Assembly: GCA_009778375.1 (NCBI GenBank)
Contig: WRJW01000218.1
Location: 1-22,055, forward strand
Reading direction: 5' to 3'
Source of the DNA: Bacteroidota bacterium
GTDB lineage: Bacteria; Bacteroidota; Bacteroidia; Bacteroidales; UBA932
DNA: 22,055 nucleotides
The position numbers and the translations under genes were made by a program. Below the pieces are notes generated by a model. It was not told the origin of the DNA. It did not search any database and saw nothing but the letters and a program-made list of their open reading frames with translations. Shown here in pieces: positions 13,666 through 22,055 of this stretch (its first letter is position 1; each line of letters starts with the position of its first letter).

Positions 13666-15107
13666 CCCTGAATACCCTCATACAAACAGTGGATATTATC
13701 CGAACGCAGCCTCATAGCGATCCGGAAATTCTTTCTATTTGTTTTGATTCCAGAAAAATAACCCCCGGCGCCCTCTTTGTAGCCATTCGCGGTACGCAGG
13801 CAGACGGTCATCAATATATCAAGCAAGCTGTAGAACAGGGAGCAGTTGCCGTTGTTTGCGAACAGCCGCCTGCCTCCAAGGTACCGGTGCCTTGTATAGA
13901 AGTCGCCCATAGCGGAGAGGCCCTGGGACAGATCGCCTCCGCCTTTTACGGACATCCCTCTAAAGCACTGAAATTGGTAGGGATTACCGGCACCAACGGA
14001 AAAACCACCACCGCCACCTTACTCTACCGTTTGTTTAAGGATTTGGGGTATGCCTGCGGATTGTTCTCTACCATAGAGAACTATGTAGACAACTGCCTGC
14101 TTCCCAGCCACCATACCACTCCGGACTCCTTAGAGCTAAATCAATTGCTGGCAGATATGGTAGCCAAAGGGTGCGCCTATTGTTTTATGGAGGTTAGTTC
14201 TCACGCCATTGCTCAAGGGAGGATTGCCGGTTTGCACTTTAGCGGGGCTGTTTTTTCTAACCTTACCCACGATCATTTGGATTACCACGGAAGTTTTGCC
14301 GCCTATCTGCAATGCAAAAAAAGTTTTTTTGACCATCTCTCCCCCGAATCTTTTGCCTTAGTCAATACCGACGACAAAAACGGAAAGGTGATGGTACAGA
14401 ATAGTGCGGCCCATACCTACACCTATGCCTGCAAAAGCCCGGCCGACTTTCATGGACGCATCATTGAGCAAAGCGTAGAAGGGATGTTCCTGAATATAGA
14501 CGGCAGGGAGTTATCCAGCTCCTTTATTGGCAAACACAATGCCTACAACCTTTTAGCCGTTTATGCCGCAGCTCGGCTATTGGGAGCGGAACCGCAAGAA
14601 GTATTACAAGCGCTCTCTAAACTCCCAAGCGTGTCGGGTCGATTGGAGTACGTTAAAGGAAAAAAGGGAATTACCGCCGTAGTCGATTATGCCCATACAC
14701 CGGACGCCCTTAGCAATGCATTAGCTACCCTTCGGGAGATTCTGATGCCCGAACAGGCTCTTTACACCGTGGTGGGTTGCGGAGGAGACCGCGACAAGGC
14801 CAAGCGTCCCAAAATGGCCCGAATTGCCTACGAGCAGAGTACCCAAGTCATCTTTACCTCCGACAACCCCCGTTCCGAAGATCCTATGGAGATTATCAAG
14901 GAAATGCTCCAGGGCCTTACCCGCTCCGAAAGGGCCCACTGTATTTGCATTACCGACCGTCGCGAGGCTATTAAAACAGCCCTGCTTATGGCTCCTCCAA
15001 AGAGTATTGTTTTGGTTGCCGGAAAGGGGCACGAGAACTATCAGGAGGTAAAGGGAATCAAACACCATTTTGACGACAAGGAATTATTAACAGAATATTT
15101 AGCCTAA
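13662..15107 (+). CDS. murE: UDP-MurNAc-L-Ala-D-Glu:meso-diaminopimelate ligase MurE
   Basis: This cytoplasmic Mur ligase adds the third stem-peptide residue. The 481-residue protein has the N-terminal UDP-binding segment CFDSRKITPGALFVAIRG, the ATP-binding P-loop GTNGKTT (110-116), the central HTHD-like stretch FSNLTHDHLDYHGS, and a C-terminal domain with DYAHTPDAL and GCGGDRDKAKRP. The substrate-specificity motif is DNPR (401-404), characteristic of enzymes that use meso-diaminopimelate rather than lysine. The start overlaps the ftsI stop. In many dcw clusters murF follows murE; here mraY does. Confidence 0.96.
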   Translation: MTLNTLIQTVDIIRTQPHSDPEILSICFDSRKITPGALFVAIRGTQADGHQYIKQAVEQGAVAVVCEQPPASKVPVPCIEVAHSGEALGQIASAFYGHPSKALKLVGITGTNGKTTTATLLYRLFKDLGYACGLFSTIENYVDNCLLPSHHTTPDSLELNQLLADMVAKGCAYCFMEVSSHAIAQGRIAGLHFSGAVFSNLTHDHLDYHGSFAAYLQCKKSFFDHLSPESFALVNTDDKNGKVMVQNSAAHTYTYACKSPADFHGRIIEQSVEGMFLNIDGRELSSSFIGKHNAYNLLAVYAAARLLGAEPQEVLQALSKLPSVSGRLEYVKGKKGITAVVDYAHTPDALSNALATLREILMPEQALYTVVGCGGDRDKAKRPKMARIAYEQSTQVIFTSDNPRSEDPMEIIKEMLQGLTRSERAHCICITDRREAIKTALLMAPPKSIVLVAGKGHENYQEVKGIKHHFDDKELLTEYLA

Positions 15108-15117
15108 TACCTGCCTC

Positions 15118-16314
15118 ATGTTATACCACCTCTACGAGTACTTTAAAAATACGATTGATTTCCCCGGATTCGGTTTGCTCAAATACCTGACTTTCCGTTC
15201 TATGTTTTCTATTGTAGCCGCCCTGCTGATTGCCCTTTTCTGCGGACAAAAACTGATTCGGATATTGCAGCGGAAGCAAATCGGAGAATCGATCCGCGCA
15301 CTCGATTTAGAGGGTCAGTTGGCCAAGAAAGGTACCCCCACCATGGGAGGCTTCCTCATTATCGGGGCCCTCCTGATCCCTACCCTGCTTTTTGGAGATT
15401 TGACCAACCTGTATATACAGTTGATGCTGGTCTCTACGGTTTGGTTAGGTTGTATTGGATTTGCCGACGATTATATAAAGGTATTTAAAAAGAATAAAGA
15501 GGGATTGCAGGGACGATTTAAAATAATCGGACAGGTCGGACTCGGATTGTTGGTGGGGTTGGTGCTCTTTTTTCAGCGGGAGTTCTCGGTAGTAGACGGT
15601 TTGGGAACCATCACCACCATCCCTTTTTTCAAGGGAAATGAATTTGACTATGCGTGGCTATGGCCTTTTAAGGGAATAGGCGGGGAGTGGGCCGGCTGGA
15701 TCATCTACGTATTGGCCATCATCTTTATTATTACCGCCGTATCTAACGGCACCAATTTAACCGACGGCATGGATGGTTTGGCCACCGGCATTACCATTGT
15801 GATTGCGGTAAGCTTGGGAATTTTAGCCTATTTATCGGGCAACGTGATATATGCAAAATATTTGAATATCATGTACATTCCCAACAGCGGCGAATTGGTG
15901 GTCTTTATAGCCGCCTTTATCGGGGCGCTGATTGGATTCCTCTGGTATAATGCCTATCCCGCCCAACTCTTTATGGGCGATACCGGCAGTTTAGCCTTAG
16001 GCGGAATCGTAGCGGTATTTGCCATTTTAATCCGTAAAGAGCTGTTAATTCCTATTTTATGCGGAATATTTTTTATAGAAAGCCTGTCGGTTATTCTACA
16101 GCGCTACTATTTTAAGTACACCCGACACAAATACGGAACAGGACGCCGCATCTTTAAAATGGCCCCCTTGCACCACCATTTTCAAAAAGAGGGAGTGGAG
16201 TCGGTAATTACCAAGCCCTTAAAGGCTATGCCCGAAGCCAAAATCGTGATCCGCTTTTGGATTGTGGCCGTATTGTTGGCCATTGTTAGTATTGCAACAT
16301 TAAAAATCAGATAA
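15118..16314 (+). CDS. mraY: Phospho-MurNAc-pentapeptide translocase MraY
   Basis: MraY transfers phospho-MurNAc-pentapeptide to undecaprenyl phosphate, making lipid I in the inner membrane. The multi-pass protein of 398 residues has the catalytic motifs D117-D118-Y-I-K121, NLTDGMDGLA with Asp216 and Asp219, and the HHH motif at 352-354 (MAPLHHHFQKEG). It is about 40 residues longer than the 360-residue E. coli enzyme. Part of the extra length is near residues 165-195 (TIPFFKGNEFDYAWLWPFKG), a loop enlarged in Bacteroidota versions as far as I recall. It follows murE after 10 bases and precedes murD by one base. Confidence 0.96.
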   Translation: MLYHLYEYFKNTIDFPGFGLLKYLTFRSMFSIVAALLIALFCGQKLIRILQRKQIGESIRALDLEGQLAKKGTPTMGGFLIIGALLIPTLLFGDLTNLYIQLMLVSTVWLGCIGFADDYIKVFKKNKEGLQGRFKIIGQVGLGLLVGLVLFFQREFSVVDGLGTITTIPFFKGNEFDYAWLWPFKGIGGEWAGWIIYVLAIIFIITAVSNGTNLTDGMDGLATGITIVIAVSLGILAYLSGNVIYAKYLNIMYIPNSGELVVFIAAFIGALIGFLWYNAYPAQLFMGDTGSLALGGIVAVFAILIRKELLIPILCGIFFIESLSVILQRYYFKYTRHKYGTGRRIFKMAPLHHHFQKEGVESVITKPLKAMPEAKIVIRFWIVAVLLAIVSIATLKIR

Positions 16315-16315
16315 T

Positions 16316-17650
16316 ATGAAGAGAATTGTAGTATTGGGAGGAGGAGAAAGCGGGGTGGGCGCTGCCGTTTTGGCCAAACAAAAAGGCTTTGACGTTTTTC
16401 TTTCGGACATAAGCGATCTTCAGGAGCAGGCCAAAGAGATGCTCAGGGAGCACGCTATTGATTTTGAGGAGGGGCGCCATACGCCTGAGCAGGTATTGAA
16501 TGCCGCAGAAGTGATCAAAAGTCCGGGGATTCCCGATACGGCCCCCTTAGTGGCGCAACTGCTCCGCAAAGGAACGCCCGTGATCTCCGAAATCGAATTT
16601 GCCGGTCGCTACGATCGCGCCAAAAAGATTTGTATTACAGGCAGTAACGGAAAAACCACCACCTCCTCGCTGATCTACTTCCTCCTAAAAAATGCAGGAT
16701 TAAAGGTGGGGTTAGCCGGCAACATCGGACAAAGTTATGCCTATCAGGTGGCCACCCAACAATACGATATTATTGTATTGGAATTGAGCAGTTTTCAATT
16801 AGACAATATGTACGATTTTAAGGCCGACTTAGCCATCCTGCTCAATATTACTCCCGACCATTTGGACCGCTACAGCAATGATATGCAAAAATACATCAAC
16901 GCCAAGTTCAGGATTACCCAAAACATGAAACCCGAAGATTACTTTATCTTTTGTTCCGACGACGAAATTACGGTGGATCATCTGAATAAAATTGTCCTCA
17001 AAGCAAAAAAACTTCCTTTTAGTCAAGAACATACAGAAGAACAGGGCGCCTCGGCGCACGAGGGTCAAATTACTTCGAAATACGGCGACGACGAATTTAA
17101 GATTTTTATTGACGAATTGGCCCTGCAAGGCAAACACAATGTATACAACTCTATGGCAGCAGCCATAACCGGACAGGTCATGAATATCCGCCACGAGCAT
17201 ATTCGCCAAAGCCTGATGAGTTTTAAAGGGGTGGAACATCGTTTGGAGCAGGTGGGTAAAATACGAAACGTACTCTATATCAATGATTCCAAAGCCACCA
17301 ATGTACATTCGACCTGGTATGCCTTAGAGACGATAAAAACTCCGGTAGTATGGATTGCCGGAGGCACCGACAAGGGAAACGATTACACCCTGCTCTTTGA
17401 TTTGGTCAAAACCAAGGTAAAGGCCCTAATATGCCTGGGCGTCGACAACAGCAAACTCCTGCATGATTTTGGGGATAAGATCCCCTCCATTACCGAGGTT
17501 CGCTCTGCCGCCGAAGCCGTACAAACTGCCTATCATTTAGCCCAATCGGGCGATACAGTGCTCCTCTCACCCGCCTGCGCCAGTTTTGACCTCTTTAAGA
17601 ACTACGAAGACCGCGGGCAACAATTTAAAGAAGCCATCAGAAAATTATAA
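16316..17650 (+). CDS. murD: UDP-N-acetylmuramoylalanine--D-glutamate ligase MurD
   Basis: MurD adds D-glutamate to UDP-MurNAc-L-Ala. The 444-residue protein has an N-terminal Rossmann domain (VVLGGGESGVGAAVLAKQKG), KSPGIPDTAP, the ATP loop GSNGKTT (109-115), the central LNITPDHLDRY motif, and the ligand-binding NDSKATN and AGGTDKG motifs. The C-terminal LLSPACASFDLFKNYEDRG is a MurD signature. It starts one base after mraY and ends three bases before ftsW. Confidence 0.96.
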   Translation: MKRIVVLGGGESGVGAAVLAKQKGFDVFLSDISDLQEQAKEMLREHAIDFEEGRHTPEQVLNAAEVIKSPGIPDTAPLVAQLLRKGTPVISEIEFAGRYDRAKKICITGSNGKTTTSSLIYFLLKNAGLKVGLAGNIGQSYAYQVATQQYDIIVLELSSFQLDNMYDFKADLAILLNITPDHLDRYSNDMQKYINAKFRITQNMKPEDYFIFCSDDEITVDHLNKIVLKAKKLPFSQEHTEEQGASAHEGQITSKYGDDEFKIFIDELALQGKHNVYNSMAAAITGQVMNIRHEHIRQSLMSFKGVEHRLEQVGKIRNVLYINDSKATNVHSTWYALETIKTPVVWIAGGTDKGNDYTLLFDLVKTKVKALICLGVDNSKLLHDFGDKIPSITEVRSAAEAVQTAYHLAQSGDTVLLSPACASFDLFKNYEDRGQQFKEAIRKL

Positions 17651-17653
17651 CCC

Positions 17654-18808
17654 ATGTATCCCGAACAGGAAAACATAACGACGCAAGTCAGAAAAACCAT
17701 CGGAGGAGACAAAGGCATTTGGATTATTGTCCTCTTGCTCGCCCTGATCTCTTTGATGGCGATCTACTCTTCGGGCATTGTGCTCGTCGGCAACAGAACG
17801 GTTTTCTACTTCCTGTTCAAGCAATTTCTCTTTGTAACCGCCGGTTTGGGGGTGATCTTTTTATGCCACCTTATTCCTTTGGGAATGTACCGCAGTTTAG
17901 CTCTTTTGGGCCTGATCTTTGCCATATTTTTATTGTCAGCCACCCTCTTTTGGGGCACTACCCACAACGACGGTACGCGCTGGATCGAGGTTGCAGGCCT
18001 CTCTTTTCAACCCGCTGAGTTAGCCAAAGTCGCCCTGATGCTCTATATGGCCAAAGCCTTGGAAGACCATTCCTGTAACACTTTTAAGGAGTTTTTGATC
18101 TACCTCCTCCTCCCTGTGGGTTTAGTGTGCCTCCTCCTGCTTTGGGGGAGTATCTCCGCCGGGGTGCTCCTGGGGAGTACCGCCTTGATGATTTTGGTGA
18201 TCGCAGGGGTTTCTGCCAAACATCTTTTAAAAACCTTAGGCATCGTCTGCGCAGCTCTTGTTCTGATGGTGGTTTTGGCCATGTGGACCCCTATGTTCCC
18301 CCGAGTCGAAACAGCCATTCAACGCCTCACCACTTTTGTCAATGAGGAAGATGGAGATAGTTACCAGGCCGACCAGGCCAAAATCGCCATTGCCTCGGGC
18401 GGTATTTTGGGTAAAGGCCCCGGAAACAGTACCCAGCGTCATTACCTGCCCAAACCCGAATCGGATTTTATATACGCCATTATTGTAGAAGAGTACGGCT
18501 TGTTGGGCGGATCGGCCGTATTGATGCTTTTTCTCTGGTTTTTCTACCGTAGTTGCCTGATTGCCCAGCGTTGCACCCGCCGTTTTTCGGCCTTGCTGGT
18601 CATTGGCCTGGGGTTGTACATCGTGTTTCAAGCCCTGCTGCATATAGGGGTAAATGTGGGTCTTTTACCCGTAACGGGACAAACCCTCCCTTTGGTAAGC
18701 CGCGGTGGAACCTCGTTTTTGGCTGTATGCGTTGCGGTGGGGTTGATACTTGCCGTTAGCCGTACCTTGGAAAAAACAAGCATTCAAAAGGAGGAGGTCG
18801 GCTTATGA
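17654..18808 (+). CDS. ftsW: Septal peptidoglycan glycosyltransferase FtsW (SEDS family)
   Basis: The 384-residue integral membrane protein has about ten hydrophobic segments after a short cytoplasmic N-terminus. SEDS hallmarks are FQPAELAKVALMLYMAKAL, the loop KPESDFIYAIIVEEYGLLG with catalytic-type Asp271, and the C-terminal GQTLPLVSRGGTSFLA. SEDS proteins polymerise lipid II; position between murD and murG within a division cluster favours FtsW over RodA. The stop overlaps murG in an ATGA at 18805-18808. Confidence 0.94.
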   Translation: MYPEQENITTQVRKTIGGDKGIWIIVLLLALISLMAIYSSGIVLVGNRTVFYFLFKQFLFVTAGLGVIFLCHLIPLGMYRSLALLGLIFAIFLLSATLFWGTTHNDGTRWIEVAGLSFQPAELAKVALMLYMAKALEDHSCNTFKEFLIYLLLPVGLVCLLLLWGSISAGVLLGSTALMILVIAGVSAKHLLKTLGIVCAALVLMVVLAMWTPMFPRVETAIQRLTTFVNEEDGDSYQADQAKIAIASGGILGKGPGNSTQRHYLPKPESDFIYAIIVEEYGLLGGSAVLMLFLWFFYRSCLIAQRCTRRFSALLVIGLGLYIVFQALLHIGVNVGLLPVTGQTLPLVSRGGTSFLAVCVAVGLILAVSRTLEKTSIQKEEVGL

Positions 18809-19917
18809 ATAAGTCTATAAGAGTAATTATCAGCGGAGGCGGCACGGGCGGACATATTTATCCCGCCATTGCCATTGCCCATCAAATCAAAGTACAGTAT
18901 CCTCTGGCCGAGGTACTCTTTGTGGGCGCCGAAGGAAGGATGGAGATGGAAAAAGTTCCTGCAGAAGGGTACCGAATTGTTGGCCTGCCGGTTGCGGGTT
19001 TACAACGCAAAGCATGGATCAAAAACTTGGGTCTTCCGCTTAAAATCGCAAAAAGCCTGAACAAAGCGCGAAAAATCCTTCGAGAATTTGGCCCCGATAT
19101 CGCCATAGGCGTAGGAGGATATGCCAGCGGCCCTTTGCTGTGGATGGCTGCCCGTAAAAAAATCCCCTGCCTCATACAGGAACAAAATTCTTACGCCGGT
19201 ATTACCAACAAGCTGTTAGCCAAAAAAGTTACCGTTATATGCACCGCCTATCCCAACATGGAACGTTTTTTTCCTAAAGAAAAAATTCGACTGACCGGCA
19301 ATCCCGTCCGCAGTACCATCACAACGGCCAATTCGGCACTCAGACAAGAGGGGAAAAACTTCTTTGGAATAGCCGCCAACCGTCTTTGTATCTTAGTCAC
19401 AGGCGGCAGTTTGGGCGCTCGTACCCTTAACCGTTGCATACAGGCATATAGAGAACAGGAGGGCGAAAAGGCCCCCGTCGATATCATTTGGCAGTGCGGA
19501 GCTTATTACCGTGAAGAGTGCCAAAATTTTGTTCAAAACCATCCGGCGGGCTGGCTCCACCTCCATCCTTTTATCCAACGCATGGATTTGGCCTTTGCCG
19601 CCGCCGATGTGGTAATCTCGCGGTCAGGAGCCGGCGTCATCGCCGAATTGTGCATAGCCGGCAAGGCCGTTATTTTTGTTCCTTCGCCCAACGTGAGCGA
19701 GGACCATCAGACCCATAACGCCATGGCTTTAGTCCGACAAGAGGCAGCCCTTATCGTCACCGAAAAAGAAGCGCCCGCTCGACTGATGCAAGCCGCCCTT
19801 GCTTTAGCCTTTGATACCTCAAAAAGGGACTCTTTAGCACGCATCATCCTGCAATTAGCCAAACCGGATGCTGCTAAAGAGATTGTTAACCAGATAAATA
19901 ACCTCATCGATGCCTGA
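18805..19917 (+). CDS. murG: UDP-GlcNAc:lipid I N-acetylglucosaminyltransferase MurG
   Basis: MurG converts lipid I to lipid II on the cytoplasmic side of the inner membrane. The 370-residue GT28 enzyme has the N-terminal glycine-rich loop GGGTGGHIYPAIAIA, GVGGYASGPLLWMAARK, EQNSYAG, TGNPVR, the second loop TGGSLGARTLN and a nucleotide-sugar site SRSGAGVIAELCIAGKA. An AGGAGGAGG stretch (18789-18797) lies seven bases before the ATG, an unusually strong Shine-Dalgarno match for this window, though it also encodes the end of FtsW. The 3' end overlaps murC by eight bases. Confidence 0.95.
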   Translation: MNKSIRVIISGGGTGGHIYPAIAIAHQIKVQYPLAEVLFVGAEGRMEMEKVPAEGYRIVGLPVAGLQRKAWIKNLGLPLKIAKSLNKARKILREFGPDIAIGVGGYASGPLLWMAARKKIPCLIQEQNSYAGITNKLLAKKVTVICTAYPNMERFFPKEKIRLTGNPVRSTITTANSALRQEGKNFFGIAANRLCILVTGGSLGARTLNRCIQAYREQEGEKAPVDIIWQCGAYYREECQNFVQNHPAGWLHLHPFIQRMDLAFAAADVVISRSGAGVIAELCIAGKAVIFVPSPNVSEDHQTHNAMALVRQEAALIVTEKEAPARLMQAALALAFDTSKRDSLARIILQLAKPDAAKEIVNQINNLIDA

Positions 19918-21292
19918 TGTTATGTACGCGCAAATCTATTTCATAGGCATAGGGGGCATTGGCATGAGCGCCTTGGCGCGTTACTATGCCCATGCAGGCG
20001 CTTACGTGGCCGGTTACGACCGATGTCCCTCAAACCTGACCTTTGCCTTGGAACAGGAGGGAATAGTTATTCATTACGAAGATAATACAGACTTAATTCC
20101 CAAGCCTGTACGCAACAGGCCAAAGGATACTTTAGTGATTTATACCCCCGCCATCCCTTCGGACCACAAGGAGTGGAACTACTTCCGGCAAAATGGGTAT
20201 ACCCTCCTCAAACGCGCTCGGGCTTTGGGGCAAATCGCCGATACCAAAACGTGTTTGGCGGTTGCCGGCACCCACGGTAAAACCACCACCTCTACCCTCC
20301 TCGCCCATATCTTTAACCATGCCGGAGTGGGTTGCACCGCCTTTCTGGGGGGGATCTCCAAGAATTACCAAAGCAACCTCCTCCTTAGCCACTCCCCTTA
20401 TTTAGTGGCCGAAGCCGATGAGTATGATCGCTCTTTTCTGCAACTACATCCGCAAGCCGCCATCATTACCTCCACGGACGCCGATCATTTGGATATATAC
20501 GGAAATCACGATCAATTGGAAGAAGCCTTTGCCGCCTTTGCATCCCAAATAAAGACGGGTGGAAATTTAGTGCTCAAACAGGGCGTCGGGCTTCACTTGC
20601 CTGCCGACCGAAAATACAACCTGTACCGCTACGCCTTAGACACGCCCGCCGACTTTTATGCTTCTGACCTTGTTTGGGAAACGGGGGGATATTATCGCTT
20701 TACCCTGCATCTGAATGGAAACCTTCTGAACGATTGTCGTCTGGGTATTGCCGGAAAAATCAATATAGAAAATGCCGTAGCCGCATCGGCCTTAGCATAC
20801 TTACACAACATTCCCGCTCCAAAGATAAGGGCTGCTTTGGCTGATTTTTCGGGAACGGTTCGTCGATTTGATCTGCAGTTCGACCAACGGGGTTATACCT
20901 ACATGGACGATTACGCCCATCATCCGGCAGAGGTGACTGCGGCCCTTCAATCCCTGGGCAGTATGTATCCGGGTCGAAAGATCACAGCCGTATTTCAGCC
21001 TCATCTATTCAGCCGTACCCGCGATTTTGCCGACGCCTTTGGGGCCGCCCTGAGTTTGGCCGACGCATTGATTCTGTTGCCCATCTATCCTGCTCGGGAA
21101 GCACCCATCCCCGGCGTCTCTTCCGATACAGTGCTGGCCAAAGTCTCCTTAAAAGATAAATGGCTGATGTCCAAAGAAGATTTGGTCGATTTTTTAAAAA
21201 CCTTACCCTTAGATGTTTTAATTACTTTAGGGGCAGGAGATATTGATCGGATGGTAGCTCCCATCAAAACCATGTTGGAAGAAAGAGTATGA
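19910..21292 (+). CDS. murC: UDP-N-acetylmuramate--L-alanine ligase MurC
   Basis: MurC attaches the first stem-peptide residue to UDP-MurNAc. The 460-residue protein has the N-terminal FIGIGGIGMSALARYYAHAG loop, the ATP loop GTHGKTT (120-126), EADEYDRSFL, the TSTDADHLDIYG motif, and the C-terminal DDYAHHPAEV and FQPHLFSRT signatures. The start is ambiguous: ATG 19910 overlaps murG by eight bases, while ATG 19922 (MYAQIYFIGIG) would begin four bases after its stop. I keep 19910 because of the frequent overlaps in this operon. The stop shares ATGA (21289-21292) with ftsQ. Confidence 0.95.
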   Translation: MPDVMYAQIYFIGIGGIGMSALARYYAHAGAYVAGYDRCPSNLTFALEQEGIVIHYEDNTDLIPKPVRNRPKDTLVIYTPAIPSDHKEWNYFRQNGYTLLKRARALGQIADTKTCLAVAGTHGKTTTSTLLAHIFNHAGVGCTAFLGGISKNYQSNLLLSHSPYLVAEADEYDRSFLQLHPQAAIITSTDADHLDIYGNHDQLEEAFAAFASQIKTGGNLVLKQGVGLHLPADRKYNLYRYALDTPADFYASDLVWETGGYYRFTLHLNGNLLNDCRLGIAGKINIENAVAASALAYLHNIPAPKIRAALADFSGTVRRFDLQFDQRGYTYMDDYAHHPAEVTAALQSLGSMYPGRKITAVFQPHLFSRTRDFADAFGAALSLADALILLPIYPAREAPIPGVSSDTVLAKVSLKDKWLMSKEDLVDFLKTLPLDVLITLGAGDIDRMVAPIKTMLEERV

Positions 21293-22055
21293 AAAAGGCG
21301 CTGAAAAAGATAGTTAAGATTACCGGCATCGTTTGCCTCTTTTTGACGATAGCCGCCTATTTTGTCTTTTGCGCCAAACTCGCGGCCCAACAGCAGCCGC
21401 ACCTATCCTGTACCCAAATCCGGCTGCATATTGCAGACAGCAGCGTGAACCGTATGGTGCTGCCGCAGGAAATCGATGATTTTCTTCAAAGGCACCGGTT
21501 AGTTGCTACCGGCATGAAATGGTCCGAAATCAACCTGCACCGTATAGAACAGCGTTTATCGGCCGAAAGCGGCATCAAACATTGCCAGGTTTATGCCCAA
21601 ATTAACGGCGATCTGCACATAGATTTGGTCCAACGTACCCCCATCCTGAGGTTAGAAACAGAGAAGGGAAGTTACTATATAGATGAGTTGGGAGCCCTTT
21701 TTCCCGTAATGCCCCAACGCAGCGCCTACGTACCCGTAGTATCGGGCCAAATCCCCATAGAAGAAGAAACCTGGTTAGCCCAACTTTACGACTTTGGACG
21801 CTATATCCGCCAAAACCGATTTTGGAACGCCCAAATAGAACAGCTATACGTTCACGACCCCCACAACATCGAAATCATCCAACGTACAGGTCATCAAACT
21901 ATCATGATGGGCGACCTGACGCAATATGAATACAAACTCAAAAAACTCTTCTCTTTTTACCGTACTGTCTCAGCCGCTCAAGGCTGGGACAGGTACGGTT
22001 TTATCGACATCCGGTTTGGCGACCAAATCATCTGCCGCAACACGCCTCCCCGTCC
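21289..22055 (+). CDS. ftsQ: Cell division protein FtsQ, partial (runs off the window end)
   Basis: An open frame begins at ATG 21289, overlapping the murC stop, and remains open for 255 codons to the right edge, so the stop is missing. It starts MKKALKKIVKITGIV with one membrane helix at about residues 8-29. A periplasmic part follows in which residues 40-115 (CTQIRLHIADSSVN, IEQRLSAESGIKHCQVY, LHIDLVQRTPILRLE) fit a POTRA domain. YYIDELGALFPV (about 127-138) is a typical FtsQ segment. FtsQ anchors FtsL and FtsB at the septum. Position after murC agrees with the Bacteroidota dcw order, where ftsA and ftsZ normally follow. Confidence 0.88.
   Translation, partial: MKKALKKIVKITGIVCLFLTIAAYFVFCAKLAAQQQPHLSCTQIRLHIADSSVNRMVLPQEIDDFLQRHRLVATGMKWSEINLHRIEQRLSAESGIKHCQVYAQINGDLHIDLVQRTPILRLETEKGSYYIDELGALFPVMPQRSAYVPVVSGQIPIEEETWLAQLYDFGRYIRQNRFWNAQIEQLYVHDPHNIEIIQRTGHQTIMMGDLTQYEYKLKKLFSFYRTVSAAQGWDRYGFIDIRFGDQIICRNTPPR

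Overview
The window looks like chromosomal DNA from a member of Bacteroidota, most likely order Bacteroidales, with moderate GC. Four things support this. Promoter-like sites match the Bacteroidota -7 element TAnnTTTG. Most start codons lack a Shine-Dalgarno sequence. The elongation factor P resembles Bacteroidales versions. The division and cell-wall (dcw) cluster has the order mraZ-rsmH-ftsL-ftsI-murE-mraY-murD-ftsW-murG-murC-ftsQ with no murF or ddl. I did not assign a genus.

Layout. Bases 1-92 hold a promoter region for a gene lying left of the window on the minus strand, with two tandem copies of a 22-bp operator-like repeat. Next, on the minus strand, come a DUF1080-family lipoprotein gene (93-740) and a tRNA-Phe (742-814), which ends one base before the lipoprotein start codon. 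Divergent from these is a plus-strand pair: efp (902-1468) and a transglutaminase-like lipoprotein (1489-2916). A hairpin at 2939-2972 separates this pair from a four-gene cassette (2978-5303): an ECF sigma factor, a one-pass membrane protein likely to be its anti-sigma factor, an exported DUF4252 protein and an exported protein likely to be an outer-membrane barrel. A minus-strand pair converges on the cassette: an O-methyltransferase (5296-5931) and an M16 zinc peptidase (5935-7164). The peptidase is divergent from dnaX (7214-8890), with only 49 bp between their start codons. dnaX is followed by lptB (8907-9779) and a clear intrinsic terminator (9801-9838).

From 9938 to the right edge runs the dcw operon. 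It begins with the regulator MraZ and the 16S rRNA methyltransferase RsmH. It then encodes the membrane division proteins FtsL, FtsI (PBP3-type transpeptidase with a PASTA domain), FtsW and FtsQ (cut by the window end), interleaved with peptidoglycan precursor enzymes MurE, MraY, MurD, MurG and MurC. Eleven genes lie head to tail with gaps of at most 10 bases or overlaps of 4-8 bases, which suggests one transcript and translational coupling. MurE carries the DNPR motif, so the wall is predicted to contain meso-diaminopimelate.

No gene-free stretch exceeds 300 bases; the longest is 9780-9937, which contains a terminator and the mraZ promoter. I see no insertion sequence, prophage, CRISPR array or rRNA gene. 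Most of the window is conserved housekeeping DNA. The less ordinary signals are the tandem operator at the left edge, the tRNA/lipoprotein junction, the ECF sigma cassette and its leader hairpin, the closely packed divergent M16/dnaX promoters, and an LptB with a 50-residue tail carrying a clamp-binding-like QLNLF motif.
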